Shown: piece by piece, positions 36,481 through 45,742 of the stretch
How positions within the stretch are numbered: position 1 is the stretch's first letter
How the letters are laid out: each line of letters begins with the position of its first letter
Assembly: GCA_045804965.1 (NCBI GenBank)
Contig: JBJMMD010000036.1
Location: 30,736-94,735, forward strand
Reading direction: 5' to 3'
Length of the DNA: 64,000 nt
DNA from: CAVTUU01 sp045804965
GTDB taxonomy: Bacteria; Chloroflexota; Chloroflexia; Thermomicrobiales; UBA6265
Notes under the pieces: generated by a model
Told to the model about the DNA's origin: nothing
Databases searched by the model: none
Seen by the model: only the letters and a program-made list of their open reading frames with translations
Program-made: the position numbers and the translations under genes

Positions 36481-39400
36481 TTCGCGTTAATAGGCATGGT
36501 CGTCGCTTGTTCAATCGGCGGTTCAGAGACGTTGCCCCAAACCCGCACTCGGTGATCGTCCTGCTCCCCGTCCCAAAGCAACTCCGTGCAGGTTCGCCGG
36601 AGAAGATTCTTCCAAATCTGAGCGTGCTCAAAGACCACCTCGTCCGAGCTGAAGAACTGAAAAATCGATTCCGACGCAATGAGAATGAGTTTCTTCTTCG
36701 CCCTGCTGAGTGCTACTGTCAGTCGCCGCGGATCGAGAATGAACTCACTGGTCGAGAGCAGAAATTGTGGGTCGCTTTCGGTCGCGCTGATCACAATCAG
36801 CGTGCGCTCGCCGCCTTGAAAACGCTCAACTGTGTCGATCGTGGAACCGCGAGGTTCGTCCGTTGCCTGGTCGATTTGCGATAGCTCGGGCAGAAGTTGT
36901 TGGAGGGCTGCGCGCTGCTTCCGATGCGGCACCACAATGCCGACTTCCTCAATCGCGTCGAACTGAGGCTTCGGTTGGGCTGCGAGCGTGTTGCCGATGC
37001 GGAGAACCAACTCCTGTTCAAACTCGTTCGCGACCTGACTTCGCGCTTCGTTATGAACGACAACGACAATCGGATGGTGAGGATCCAACACCGCGTCTAT
37101 AAACGCGTTCCCGATGCTAGGCAAATCGAGGATGTCTTCTTTCTTTGAGTGGTAGGCGATACCATCTCGCGAATAAATTTCGCGACGAAGGAACTGCGCC
37201 ATGTCCCTATGGAGGCGAAAGCTTTCTTGAAACCGAATGATCGGTGGTCTTGGTTCGTGCTCAAGCAGCGTCTCAAACAACGATCGATAGGATTTGAACT
37301 CCTTGAATGATCGCCGGGCCTCGTTTTCCCAATCGTGCTTGATGATCGGCGGCATTTGTCTGGGGTCACCGACAACAATGATTCGACCGTCGAGTTTGAG
37401 CGGAAGCGCCGCCATGATCGCCTCGGGCAACCCCATCTGCGAGGCTTCGTCGAGCACTAATGTGTCGAAGATTTCAAACCCGAAGATCGATTTCGAGCCG
37501 GCGAGATCCTTGAGCTGTCCGTAAATCCCGCCCGGCGTGCCCGCGCAAATCGCCCAGTGGTGCATCCTGATCACTTCAATGGGTCCCTGCGCATCCTTCG
37601 GACGGTTGCTTTTGCGACGAAGAGGAATTACGCCTTCTGCCGTATCGCCCCGGGGTTGAAAATGGAAGAGCGGGACGTCGAGTAATCGCTCGTCAAAGTG
37701 CGCTCGGAAACGCTCGGCGTCCCGTCTGTAGATTCTCCTCAGATCCTCTCTCACCTTGCGAACATTTTCGAGGAGCACGTCAATCGCAGCGTGCGTGTGG
37801 CAAGACAAGAGAACTCGCTGATCGAGCCCCGCGGCCATCGCGCCTTGGAGCAGCGCTAGAATGACATAAGCGGTCGTAAAACTCTTGCCGGTCCCGGGAG
37901 GACCTTGCACTAGCAAGATCGGCGTCGTGCCGTGATCGGTCAAGAACGCCTGCTTGCTTTCTTCGAATCCATGGAAATCACCCCGCCGGCGCAGCTCTTT
38001 GAGACCGGCGAGGAATCGAAGCTGAGCGTCATGAGCTATCTGCGGCCACGCGACCGGCTCGGTGCGCTCACCGGTCAAGCGTTGATAGAGCGCGTTTTGA
38101 CCGCCGTCGATCAGGCCCTCGGTAACCTTCTTTTGCCAGAGTCCGATATAGTCATCGGGACTGGGGTCGATCGTGTACGAGACACCTGGCTCGAGTCCAA
38201 CAGGGTGAGACGAAAAGACAAAACCTCCCGAACCGCCGCCGCCAAAATCTTGGAGCTCAATCTCCGCGAATGCACTTTTGGCGACGCCGGTGCCTTCGCG
38301 CTCGACCTTTATGCGCTTGAATCGGGCGCGTTCGCCATAGAGAAGCGATTTCGGTGTGGGCGTAAACGGTCGTTGTTCCGCAGCTGGGAGCCGGCTATCG
38401 ACCATCCATCGCTCTCGCAGAACAACTGAGCTGCCGGGGCCGAAGTCCGAGATGTTGATCGCTTCATCGATGCCGCATTCCCAGCCGGACGTCTCGAAAC
38501 GAAGTCGAACCATCATTCCTTCCTGACTCGTTTTCGTCGCTGCCATTTGCTCCTTCGACCGAGAAAATCGTTCGCCTGGATTTTCATCCTCGAACTTCTG
38601 CTTCATCTCTTCCCGGAGCTTGCGACGGCGCGCGTTCTCGCGGATCTGTGCCGCGACGCTCGGCAATTGATCAGCTTCCTCGTAGCGGACGACGAGCGTC
38701 TGGCCCGCGAGCACGCGTTTTTCGGGGGTGGCCAGCCGCTCCCGTTTCCATTCGGCGAGATCGACGTGCCGTTCAATAACCACGAATTCATCGAGGGCGT
38801 GGGCCAATGTTCGCGCTGAAGATTCGAATGCTGCGAGATCCGGCAGGTGAAACGAGGTCTTCGTGGTGTCCTTGTTCTCTTTTAAGTCCTTGGCGATGTA
38901 CTCCATCGCTTCGAGCCGGCGGCGTTCAAAGGCAATCACGATTTCTGGCGTGATCTCGGCGAAGGCAATGTCTGCGGATTCCTGCCGCAACTCGCCCCAA
39001 GCCGCGTATGGATATTCCAACGGGATCAGACTGCTGAAGCGCGCCCGGCCCGTGTAGAATGATGTGTCATCGGCGGGTTGATCGTCGTCTCGATTGAGCC
39101 GCATTTGCGAATCAAAGCATCCCCGCCGGAAGAGATTCCGGAAATGCAGCGGCTTCTTCCAATCGAACCCGCGGTATGCCGCAACGCTCATCAACGACTG
39201 ACAGAGGATGGGAAAGTTCTTTTGAGCCGCGATTTCACCGTCGAGAAATGTGATCAACGATGAATCAAATGCGGCCATCTGGGTCACGAAGTCGTACAGT
39301 GGCGTGGCGCTCAAGATCGTCGTTGCGTGCCTACCAAGGCCTTCCAGCAACCGTCTTTGCGTGAACTCGTCGTAAAAGATGAGGTGGATCGGGGCGTTCA

Positions 39401-40847
39401 ACTCGCCGTTTTCATCTGGTGAAGCGACTTCCGCAACGGTCTTCAACGTCTCCATGATCCATGTTTCAAACAGCTCGGCCTCGGTGGCGTCGTCGGGCGA
39501 ATGCGGGGCAAGGTGAACCACGGATCGATGCCGTTCAGCTGCCTCAATGCCTCGATCGGCCGCCGACACAAGCGCGCCGAGCAGATAGATGCGGTCAGTC
39601 ACGTAGTCGTGCTGGGCGTCAAGATAGATCCGAACGAGATTTGGATTGTGCACGGCGTCGCAATAGGGCAGCGATCCGTATCCCGACTCCGGGATGTATG
39701 ACAACGTTTGGATGTCTTCCTTTTGATGCCGGCGATATTGGCGAGCCCGGTGGATGAATTCATCTAAACGCGAGCCAACACCCCAGGTGGTTACAAGCCG
39801 TCCGACTTCGGCCTCGCGCTCAGGAGTTGTGACTAGTGCCAGCTCTGAATCTTCCTTGACTAGATCCTTGAGGTGAGCGAGCGAGCTCGACGTTTCGATG
39901 CCGTTTCGCTGGAACGCTGTCTTCTCGGTCTGATTGAGGTACGGGATGAGCGAAAGGTCGTCGTTGAACGCGCACCATTTGAGACAAAAGGCGTTGTACT
40001 GACAGGCATCGCACACGTACGAAAGATGAAACGGCAACTGCGCGAACGGAGCTTCAACGACCTTCGACGAAATCGATTGCTGCGAAATGACGAGGTCGTG
40101 GACCGCGTCCACGAAGTCCTGTACGTTCAGGACACGCTCCAGCACCGCGCGCTTGGTCGCAAAGAATTGCTCAGCAGCACGTTTGCCTTCAGCCAACTCT
40201 TCGGCGAGCGCCTCGTTTTCATGTCTTGGTCCCTCGAAAAGAACCCCGAGCTGAATGTCCCGAGCAACCACTCCGTGACTCGAAAGGACGTAGCTCAACA
40301 TCTCGCGATAAAACGCGACTTGAAGCTTGTGCTCGACCGTTGCCGCTGCGGACTTCTTGATGTCGACAATGAAAACGTCAAGCGATCCATCAGCGTCGCG
40401 CTCAAAGTGGATCAGGTCGCAGTCGCCAGTGATGAGCCAGTCGCCCAACATGGCTTCTAGTCGTGGCTGCGTGAGGATGACCGTCTGCCCTGGCAACAAG
40501 TCGCGGGCGACCTGGGCAACGGAGTCGTTGTCCGGCAAGCGGCGGCCACCGCCCGGCGCGACCTTCGCGAAATCGATTCGATGCAGCGACCGGTCGATAT
40601 CGGCGTAGATCGCGTCTTCGAATTCCTCGCCGGCGCGAGTCAACATTTGCGGCGCCGATTGCAACGGTGTGCCGAATTGGTCGAACGCTTTTCGCCCTTG
40701 CGCCCGCTCGAAGAGCCGGAGCCGGAGAAACCGCCGACATTGATCGGTGTGCAGAAAGCCGGATATATCGGTCGGCGCGATTCGTCGATGCACACCATCG
40801 GCCGGAGAGATCAAAAATTCGGGTTCTCGTGCCATTGCCCGACTCAT
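36477..40847 (-). CDS. Fe-S RecB/Cas4-like nuclease - SF1 (Dna2/Upf1-like) helicase fusion
   Basis: 1456-residue multidomain protein. Residues about 25-295 form a TM0106-like RecB-family nuclease with PD-(D/E)XK landmarks Glu75 (GEEFED), Asp144 (GDCDLI), Asp162-x-Lys164 (VDIKKS) and Gln176-x3-Tyr180 (QVAFY). Cys37 (TDQCRRF) plus Cys279, Cys282, Cys288 and Cys292 fit a Cas4/AddB-type 4Fe-4S pattern. Residues about 390-520 resemble a decayed RNase H-like domain. The C-terminal third is a superfamily 1 helicase: Walker A GPPGTGKSF near 980, Walker B LVLDEASQMG near 1135, GDPRQMPP, ERFQGGERTLIVIS, VALSRAKKKLIL. It probably processes DNA ends in repair or phage defence. The role is inferred from domains. 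Confidence 0.9.
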   Translation of the reverse strand: MSRAMAREPEFLISPADGVHRRIAPTDISGFLHTDQCRRFLRLRLFERAQGRKAFDQFGTPLQSAPQMLTRAGEEFEDAIYADIDRSLHRIDFAKVAPGGGRRLPDNDSVAQVARDLLPGQTVILTQPRLEAMLGDWLITGDCDLIHFERDADGSLDVFIVDIKKSAAATVEHKLQVAFYREMLSYVLSSHGVVARDIQLGVLFEGPRHENEALAEELAEGKRAAEQFFATKRAVLERVLNVQDFVDAVHDLVISQQSISSKVVEAPFAQLPFHLSYVCDACQYNAFCLKWCAFNDDLSLIPYLNQTEKTAFQRNGIETSSSLAHLKDLVKEDSELALVTTPEREAEVGRLVTTWGVGSRLDEFIHRARQYRRHQKEDIQTLSYIPESGYGSLPYCDAVHNPNLVRIYLDAQHDYVTDRIYLLGALVSAADRGIEAAERHRSVVHLAPHSPDDATEAELFETWIMETLKTVAEVASPDENGELNAPIHLIFYDEFTQRRLLEGLGRHATTILSATPLYDFVTQMAAFDSSLITFLDGEIAAQKNFPILCQSLMSVAAYRGFDWKKPLHFRNLFRRGCFDSQMRLNRDDDQPADDTSFYTGRARFSSLIPLEYPYAAWGELRQESADIAFAEITPEIVIAFERRRLEAMEYIAKDLKENKDTTKTSFHLPDLAAFESSARTLAHALDEFVVIERHVDLAEWKRERLATPEKRVLAGQTLVVRYEEADQLPSVAAQIRENARRRKLREEMKQKFEDENPGERFSRSKEQMAATKTSQEGMMVRLRFETSGWECGIDEAINISDFGPGSSVVLRERWMVDSRLPAAEQRPFTPTPKSLLYGERARFKRIKVEREGTGVAKSAFAEIELQDFGGGGSGGFVFSSHPVGLEPGVSYTIDPSPDDYIGLWQKKVTEGLIDGGQNALYQRLTGERTEPVAWPQIAHDAQLRFLAGLKELRRRGDFHGFEESKQAFLTDHGTTPILLVQGPPGTGKSFTTAYVILALLQGAMAAGLDQRVLLSCHTHAAIDVLLENVRKVREDLRRIYRRDAERFRAHFDERLLDVPLFHFQPRGDTAEGVIPLRRKSNRPKDAQGPIEVIRMHHWAICAGTPGGIYGQLKDLAGSKSIFGFEIFDTLVLDEASQMGLPEAIMAALPLKLDGRIIVVGDPRQMPPIIKHDWENEARRSFKEFKSYRSLFETLLEHEPRPPIIRFQESFRLHRDMAQFLRREIYSRDGIAYHSKKEDILDLPSIGNAFIDAVLDPHHPIVVVVHNEARSQVANEFEQELVLRIGNTLAAQPKPQFDAIEEVGIVVPHRKQRAALQQLLPELSQIDQATDEPRGSTIDTVERFQGGERTLIVISATESDPQFLLSTSEFILDPRRLTVALSRAKKKLILIASESIFQFFSSDEVVFEHAQIWKNLLRRTCTELLWDGEQDDHRVRVWGNVSEPPIEQATTMPINAN

Positions 40848-40922
40848 CTGATTGTGTTGACGGACTCATTACTTTGCCCACAATGATACGCCGTTGCGAC
40901 GAACTGATTTGAACATTGTGAC

Positions 40923-40950
40923 TTACACGACACGTGAACATAGATATAAT
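40923..40950 (+). promoter_or_regulatory. Predicted promoter of the Asp-box protein gene
   Basis: TTACAC (40923-40928) and a perfect TATAAT (40945-40950) are spaced 16 nt apart. They lie 57 nt upstream of the GTG start chosen for the downstream gene. The divergent helicase gene starts 76 nt to the left. Confidence 0.55.
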
Positions 40951-41007
40951 CGCCCGGCTATGATGCCAGTCCTTCAGACGAAGGCTGGAGATTTCAGGAG
41001 GGAAACA

Positions 41008-44000
41008 GTGGCTGAATCAGTGCTTGACGGACTTAAGTGGCGATCGATCGGTCCATTCCGCGGTGGGCGCAGCGTCGCCGTCGCTGGCGACCCGAACGAG
41101 ATCGCGGTGTTCTATTTCGGTTCCACCGGCGGCGGCGTGTGGAAAACCACCGACGGCGGCCAGTATTGGCACAACGTCTCCGATGGCTTTTTCAAACGCG
41201 CCTCGGTGGGCGGTCTCGCCGTCGCGCATTCGGATCCGAACGTGATCTATGCCGGCATGGGCGAGGCGACGATTCGGGGCAATGTTTCGCATGGTGACGG
41301 CATGTATCGCTCGACCGACGCCGGCAAGACCTGGACCCATTGCGGACTTGCAGCGACGCGGAATATCGCCAAAGTCCGTGTCGATCCGCGCGATCCCAAC
41401 ACGGTCTTCGTGGCAGCGCTCGGGCATGCCCATGGCCCGAATCCTGAACGCGGGGTCTATCGCTCGACGAATGGCGGCGAGACCTGGGACCTCGTTCTCA
41501 GCCGAGGCGAAGACGCGGGCGCGTCCGACTTGCAACTCGATCCCCGTAATCCCCGGATCGTCTACGCCGGTTGCTGGGAGGCGAGGCGTGGCCCGCATTA
41601 TTTGACCAGCGGTGGAGCAGGTGGCGGGCTCTTCAAATCGACCGATCGTGGCACAACCTGGACCGACCTGACCCACAACCCGGGCTTGCCAAAAATGACC
41701 ATCGGCAAGATCGGCTTGGCTGTTTCACCCGCCAAGGATGCACGGGTTTGGGCGATCGTCGAGGCAGAGAAGGGCGGCGTCTTTCGCTCCGACGATGGCG
41801 GCGAAACCTGGACACTCCTCAACGAACAACGCGAGCTCCGTCAACGCGCCTGGTACTACTCGCACATTTGCGCGGACCCGCTCGATCCGGAAACGGTCTG
41901 GGTGCTGAACGTCGAACTCTACAAGAGCATCGACGGCGGCAAGACATTCGAGCGCGTGCCGGCTCCACACGGCGACAACCATGATTTCTGGATTGATCCC
42001 GCAAACCCGCAGCGGATCATTCTCGGCAACGACGGCGGGGCCACGGTGTCGTATAACGGCGGCCTTTCATGGTCATCGCAATACAACCAACCGACGGCCG
42101 AGATGTACCACGTGACGACCGATGGTCGGAACCCTTATCGGGTGTACGGCGCACAGCAGGACAACACGACGATGTCGGTGCCCAGCCGGTCGAATTACGA
42201 CGTAATAACAATGACCGAATACTACGAGATCGGCGGCGGTGAGAGCGGTTATATTGCCGTCCGTCCCGACAATCCAAACATCGTCTTCGCGGGCAACTAC
42301 ATGGGTCAGTTGACGCGGTACGACCACAGCACCGGCCAACTGCGCTGGATTACCGTTTGGCCGGAGGAATATTCCGGCTTCGGCGCCAAGGACTACAAAT
42401 ACCGGTTTAACTGGACTTCGCCGACGGTCCTTTCGCCGCAGAATCCGAATATCCTCTACTCCGGCGGCAATCACGTCTTCCGATCGGAAGACGAAGGCTC
42501 AAGCTGGACTCAAATCAGCCCGGATCTTACTCGCGCCGATCCGTCCACGCTTGAGTCGTCGGGCGGTCCAATTACAAAGGACAATACCGGGGCCGAGGCC
42601 TACGCGACCGTGTTCACCGTCGCGGAATCACCGAAGAAGACGGGCGTACTCTGGGCGGGCTCGGACGATGGACTGGTGCACGTTTCCCAGGACGGCGGGA
42701 AGAAGTGGAAAAACGTCACACCGCCCGATCTCCCCGAGTGGGCACTGATTAGCATCATCGACGCCTCGCCGCACGACGCAGGGACCGCGTTTGTTGCCGC
42801 CACGCGCTACAAGTTAGACGACTTCAACCCGTATCTGTACAAAACAACTGACTTCGGCAAGACCTGGAAAAAAATCGTCAACGGCATCGCGGAAAACGAT
42901 TTCACGCGTGTCGTGCGCGAAGACCCAAATTACCCGGGATTGCTCTATTCCGGTACCGAGACAGGCATCTATGCCTCGTTCGACAACGGCAATCAGTGGC
43001 ACCGGTTGGGAGGAAACTTGCCGGTGGTGCCGATCCACGACTTCGTGTTTGCGCACAATGATCTCGTCGTGGGCACCCATGGCCGGTCATTCTGGATCCT
43101 CGACGACCTTACCCTACTGCATCAGATCGCCAAAGACGGAAGCGGCCCTGCCGTGAAATCGCGGTTGTTCAAGCCACGAGTCGGCCATCGCTACAGCCGG
43201 TCCGGCGGGTTCGGGAGTCCACCGGTGCCTGGAAAAAACTTCACGTTCGCCGGGGGCATGATGCCGGCGTACATGTACGAAAAGACGCCTGAAGGCGAAG
43301 AGAAGCGGACGTATCTCGACGCCGGCGAGAATCCGCTGGTCGGTGTTTTGGTTCACTACCAGCTCACCGAGGAGCCTAAACAGCCGATCACGCTCACCTT
43401 CATGGACAAGGCAGGCAACGAAATCCGCACCGTGAAGAGCAAAGAATCAGACAAGGAAGAGGTGAAAGAGGAGGACAAGCCCTTCCCACCTGAAGGACCG
43501 GATGCAGAAGCGGCGAAGGAAGAGGAACCATACGTCTCAACCAAGGTTGGGCTCAACCAATTCGCCTGGGATATGCGGCACGCGAATGCAACGAAGATCG
43601 CATCCAAAGGTGGACACCAACCAGATCGAAAGGGCCCGGTGGTTCCTCCTGGCGAGTATCAAGTGCAACTGAAAGTCGGCCCTGAAACGTTCACCGAGCG
43701 CTTCGAAGTGGCGAAAGATCCACGAATCTGCATCTCGCAAAAAGACCTGGAAGCTCAATACGCGCTCGCTATGAAAATCCACGACAAACACAACGATTTG
43801 AACAAGGCGATCAACCAAATCCGGGCGATGCGTGGGCAAGCCGAGTCGTGGGCAAGACGGGCGAAGGAGGAGGATGAGAACTCGGCAGTAATCAAGGCGG
43901 CGAAAGAACTCTCCGACGCCGTGGGCGAAATCGAAGGCGAGTTGATGCAGGTCAAGATTCAGAGCGAACAGGACTCGCTGAATTTCCCAGTCAAGCTCAA

Positions 44001-44193
44001 CGCAAAGCTGAGTTTCCTCGGTGAGACGCTGCAGATGGCGGACGCCGCGCCGACGGCGCAGGACGTAGCGCTCTACGAGGAACTGGCGCAGCGGATCGAC
44101 GACCAAGTGGCGGCCTTGAAGAAGGCGACTGGAAACCAGCTCAAGAATCTCAACAAAGCCATCGAAAAGGCGAATATCCCGCCTGTGGGTTAA
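41008..44193 (+). CDS. Large BNR/Asp-box beta-propeller protein (VPS10/sialidase-like repeats)
   Basis: 1061-residue protein whose first 700 residues are a repeat propeller. About eleven Asp-box motifs of the S-x-D-x-G-x-T-W type are visible, for example YRSTDAGKTW, YRSTNGGETW, FKSTDRGTTW, FRSDDGGETW, YKSIDGGKTF, FRSEDEGSSW and YKTTDFGKTW. A beta-rich domain follows (about 715-860), interrupted by an acidic Lys/Glu stretch. The last 150 residues are helical and coiled-coil-like (KIHDKHNDLNKAINQIRAMR). Homologues are often exported and annotated as glycosyl hydrolases, but no catalytic set is evident and no signal peptide is seen. GTG 41008 follows AGGAGGG. The function is unknown. Confidence 0.9.
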   Translation: MAESVLDGLKWRSIGPFRGGRSVAVAGDPNEIAVFYFGSTGGGVWKTTDGGQYWHNVSDGFFKRASVGGLAVAHSDPNVIYAGMGEATIRGNVSHGDGMYRSTDAGKTWTHCGLAATRNIAKVRVDPRDPNTVFVAALGHAHGPNPERGVYRSTNGGETWDLVLSRGEDAGASDLQLDPRNPRIVYAGCWEARRGPHYLTSGGAGGGLFKSTDRGTTWTDLTHNPGLPKMTIGKIGLAVSPAKDARVWAIVEAEKGGVFRSDDGGETWTLLNEQRELRQRAWYYSHICADPLDPETVWVLNVELYKSIDGGKTFERVPAPHGDNHDFWIDPANPQRIILGNDGGATVSYNGGLSWSSQYNQPTAEMYHVTTDGRNPYRVYGAQQDNTTMSVPSRSNYDVITMTEYYEIGGGESGYIAVRPDNPNIVFAGNYMGQLTRYDHSTGQLRWITVWPEEYSGFGAKDYKYRFNWTSPTVLSPQNPNILYSGGNHVFRSEDEGSSWTQISPDLTRADPSTLESSGGPITKDNTGAEAYATVFTVAESPKKTGVLWAGSDDGLVHVSQDGGKKWKNVTPPDLPEWALISIIDASPHDAGTAFVAATRYKLDDFNPYLYKTTDFGKTWKKIVNGIAENDFTRVVREDPNYPGLLYSGTETGIYASFDNGNQWHRLGGNLPVVPIHDFVFAHNDLVVGTHGRSFWILDDLTLLHQIAKDGSGPAVKSRLFKPRVGHRYSRSGGFGSPPVPGKNFTFAGGMMPAYMYEKTPEGEEKRTYLDAGENPLVGVLVHYQLTEEPKQPITLTFMDKAGNEIRTVKSKESDKEEVKEEDKPFPPEGPDAEAAKEEEPYVSTKVGLNQFAWDMRHANATKIASKGGHQPDRKGPVVPPGEYQVQLKVGPETFTERFEVAKDPRICISQKDLEAQYALAMKIHDKHNDLNKAINQIRAMRGQAESWARRAKEEDENSAVIKAAKELSDAVGEIEGELMQVKIQSEQDSLNFPVKLNAKLSFLGETLQMADAAPTAQDVALYEELAQRIDDQVAALKKATGNQLKNLNKAIEKANIPPVG

Positions 44194-44235
44194 TTCGATT
44201 GAGGCTAGCAACCCTCGCTCGCCGCGCTGCGGCAG

Positions 44236-44263
44236 CCCCCTCCCTTGTCATAAGGGGAGGGGG
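44236..44263. repeat. GC-rich inverted repeat in the 44.2-44.6 kb gap
   Basis: CCCCCTCCCTT and AAGGGGAGGGGG pair around a GTCAT loop with one bulged G, 43 nt after the stop of the Asp-box gene. There is no T-tract, so it is either a weak terminator or a dispersed intergenic palindrome. The rest of this 392-nt gap shows no supported gene until the strong Shine-Dalgarno of the next gene. Confidence 0.5.
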
Positions 44264-44585
44264 AGAGTCCGAATGCTCAGCCCATACCTTCGCCCTGATG
44301 CGCAGGGCACGACTGGTGGCGACAGCGGTTAGAACAACTCCAGTGAGTAAACTTTTACTTTACTAAATTGAATGTCATGCCGCAAATCTGCACTCGCGGT
44401 ACGCCTCGGATTTGTCCTGAAACCCTCAATCAGCGACGCGGGAGAAGGTCAGGTTGCTTGTGGGCGGCGCGTCAGTATCGTTCCTCTACGCGTGGCCTGC
44501 GGGACCGACTCCTGTCTCCAGAGAGCATTGTTCTTGGCCCAGAATGTGCGCAGAGAGACGTGAGATAAGCGTGAAAGGAGGAGGT

Positions 44586-44834
44586 ATGAATACTGCCACG
44601 CTGACTCAGATTCGCGAACATATGCCCGTCGTATGTTCGAACGACGCACAATTCGGAGTCGTCGACCACGTTGAGGGCCAATACATCAAACTGTCCAAGG
44701 ACGGATCTCCAGACAAGCAACACCACTGGATCCCGATCGGTTGGGTAACTTTTGTCGACGACAAGGTACATGTCGACCGCCCTGGTGACCAAGCGATGCG
44801 CGAGTGGTTGAATTCTCCGCCTTCCAGCATGTAA
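44586..44834 (+). CDS. DUF2171 domain-containing protein
   Basis: 82-residue protein matching DUF2171: REHMPVVCSNDAQFGVVDHV, EGQYIKLSKDG, then HHWIPIGWVTFVDDKVHVDR, and a helix EWLNSP. The fold is a small PRC-barrel-like beta structure often seen in stress-related or intracellular adaptor proteins. The biochemical role is not known. The start is fixed by an excellent ribosome site (AAAGGAGGAGGT directly before the ATG). A strong intrinsic terminator follows, so it is a single-gene transcript, probably highly translated. Upstream in-frame codons are not supported. Confidence 0.88.
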   Translation: MNTATLTQIREHMPVVCSNDAQFGVVDHVEGQYIKLSKDGSPDKQHHWIPIGWVTFVDDKVHVDRPGDQAMREWLNSPPSSM

Positions 44835-44867
44835 GGCCGAGACGTCGATTCCGAACGCGATGAAGCC

Positions 44868-44900
44868 GCGGCCGGGCAAGAATATTGCCCGGCCGCTTTT
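44868..44900 (+). terminator. Intrinsic terminator after the DUF2171 gene
   Basis: A perfect 12-bp stem, GCGGCCGGGCAA (44868-44879) with TTGCCCGGCCGC (44885-44896), surrounds a five-base loop and is followed by TTTT. It lies 34 nt past the stop codon. The remaining part of the gap up to 45204 contains no supported ORF and presumably holds the promoter of the haemoglobin gene. Confidence 0.92.
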
Positions 44901-45204
44901 CATCCTCCGAGACGACTGGGAAGAGCCGTTGTCATACGAGTTTTGTGGAATGGTGAAGTGAAGCAAACGATGCTTTGAACGATTCACGCGACAATGTTCT
45001 GGCACCTTAAGGATTTGGATCTTGAGACGCGCCCGGCGCTTGCCAGTGGATTTGCCTAGGATGTCCGCTACGTTTCTTCCAGATATACGCGAAATCACGC
45101 ATGAACAGACCTCCGAATGCTGTCACGATACGGACATTGATGTGGTGGGGACGCAAGTCGCGACGGGGAGAAGCGTGATTGCAAGGCGCTATCACGGAGG
45201 AACG

Positions 45205-45579
45205 ATGAATATCAGCGCGGATATCGCCTCCATTTACGAACAGCTTGGCGGAAGCGATAGACTCGAAGCCGTCGTCGATCATTTCTATCGTCGAGTCCTG
45301 GCCGATGATTCGGTCAGTCCGATCTTTGCCAACGTCGAAATGGACCGACTGCACAGGCATCAGACGCAATTTCTCACCTATTTGCTCGGTGGTCCTAACC
45401 TGTACAGCGGCCGGAGCATGCGCATCGCTCATCAGGGATTAGGCATCACCGAAGGTCAGTTCGATACCGTCGCCGGTCATCTCATCGACTCCTTGGTCTC
45501 GTTCAACGTTCCGGCTGAAGTGACCGATCAGGTCATTGATCGAGTCGCTGATCTCAAAGGCGAGATTGTCGAACGGTAA
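45205..45579 (+). CDS. Group 1 truncated haemoglobin
   Basis: 124-residue 2/2 globin of group I (GlbN-like). The N-terminal SIYEQLGGSDRLEAVVDHFY carries the conserved Tyr at B10. LLGGPNLYSGRSMRIAHQGLGIT contains the proximal heme His, and the FDTVAGHLIDSL helix follows. Such globins bind O2 or NO and often detoxify nitric oxide. The ATG at 45205 is supported by GGAGGAA five bases upstream, and longer frames are rejected. It has no neighbour of obvious related function and sits between a terminator and the convergent glycan operon. Confidence 0.94.
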   Translation: MNISADIASIYEQLGGSDRLEAVVDHFYRRVLADDSVSPIFANVEMDRLHRHQTQFLTYLLGGPNLYSGRSMRIAHQGLGITEGQFDTVAGHLIDSLVSFNVPAEVTDQVIDRVADLKGEIVER

Positions 45580-45742
45580 GAACTCACTTCAGTTGCCTTT
45601 CAGGCTCGGAGTCGCGCCCTCTCGAATCCAGGAGCCAGCGAAGTAGTTCAATTGATGGTGTGTTTGTCCGGTAATCGGCGCTAATAAGCGGACTCGGGCG
45701 CCGGCGTCCTTTGAGCATGTCAGGTTCTGGAGATGAGTCTGT

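Noticed and set aside
40857..40880. TTGACG with a possible -10 just right of the helicase gene start
   Set aside because: The spacing gives no good -10 hexamer, and the plus-strand gene has a better promoter further downstream at 40923-40950.
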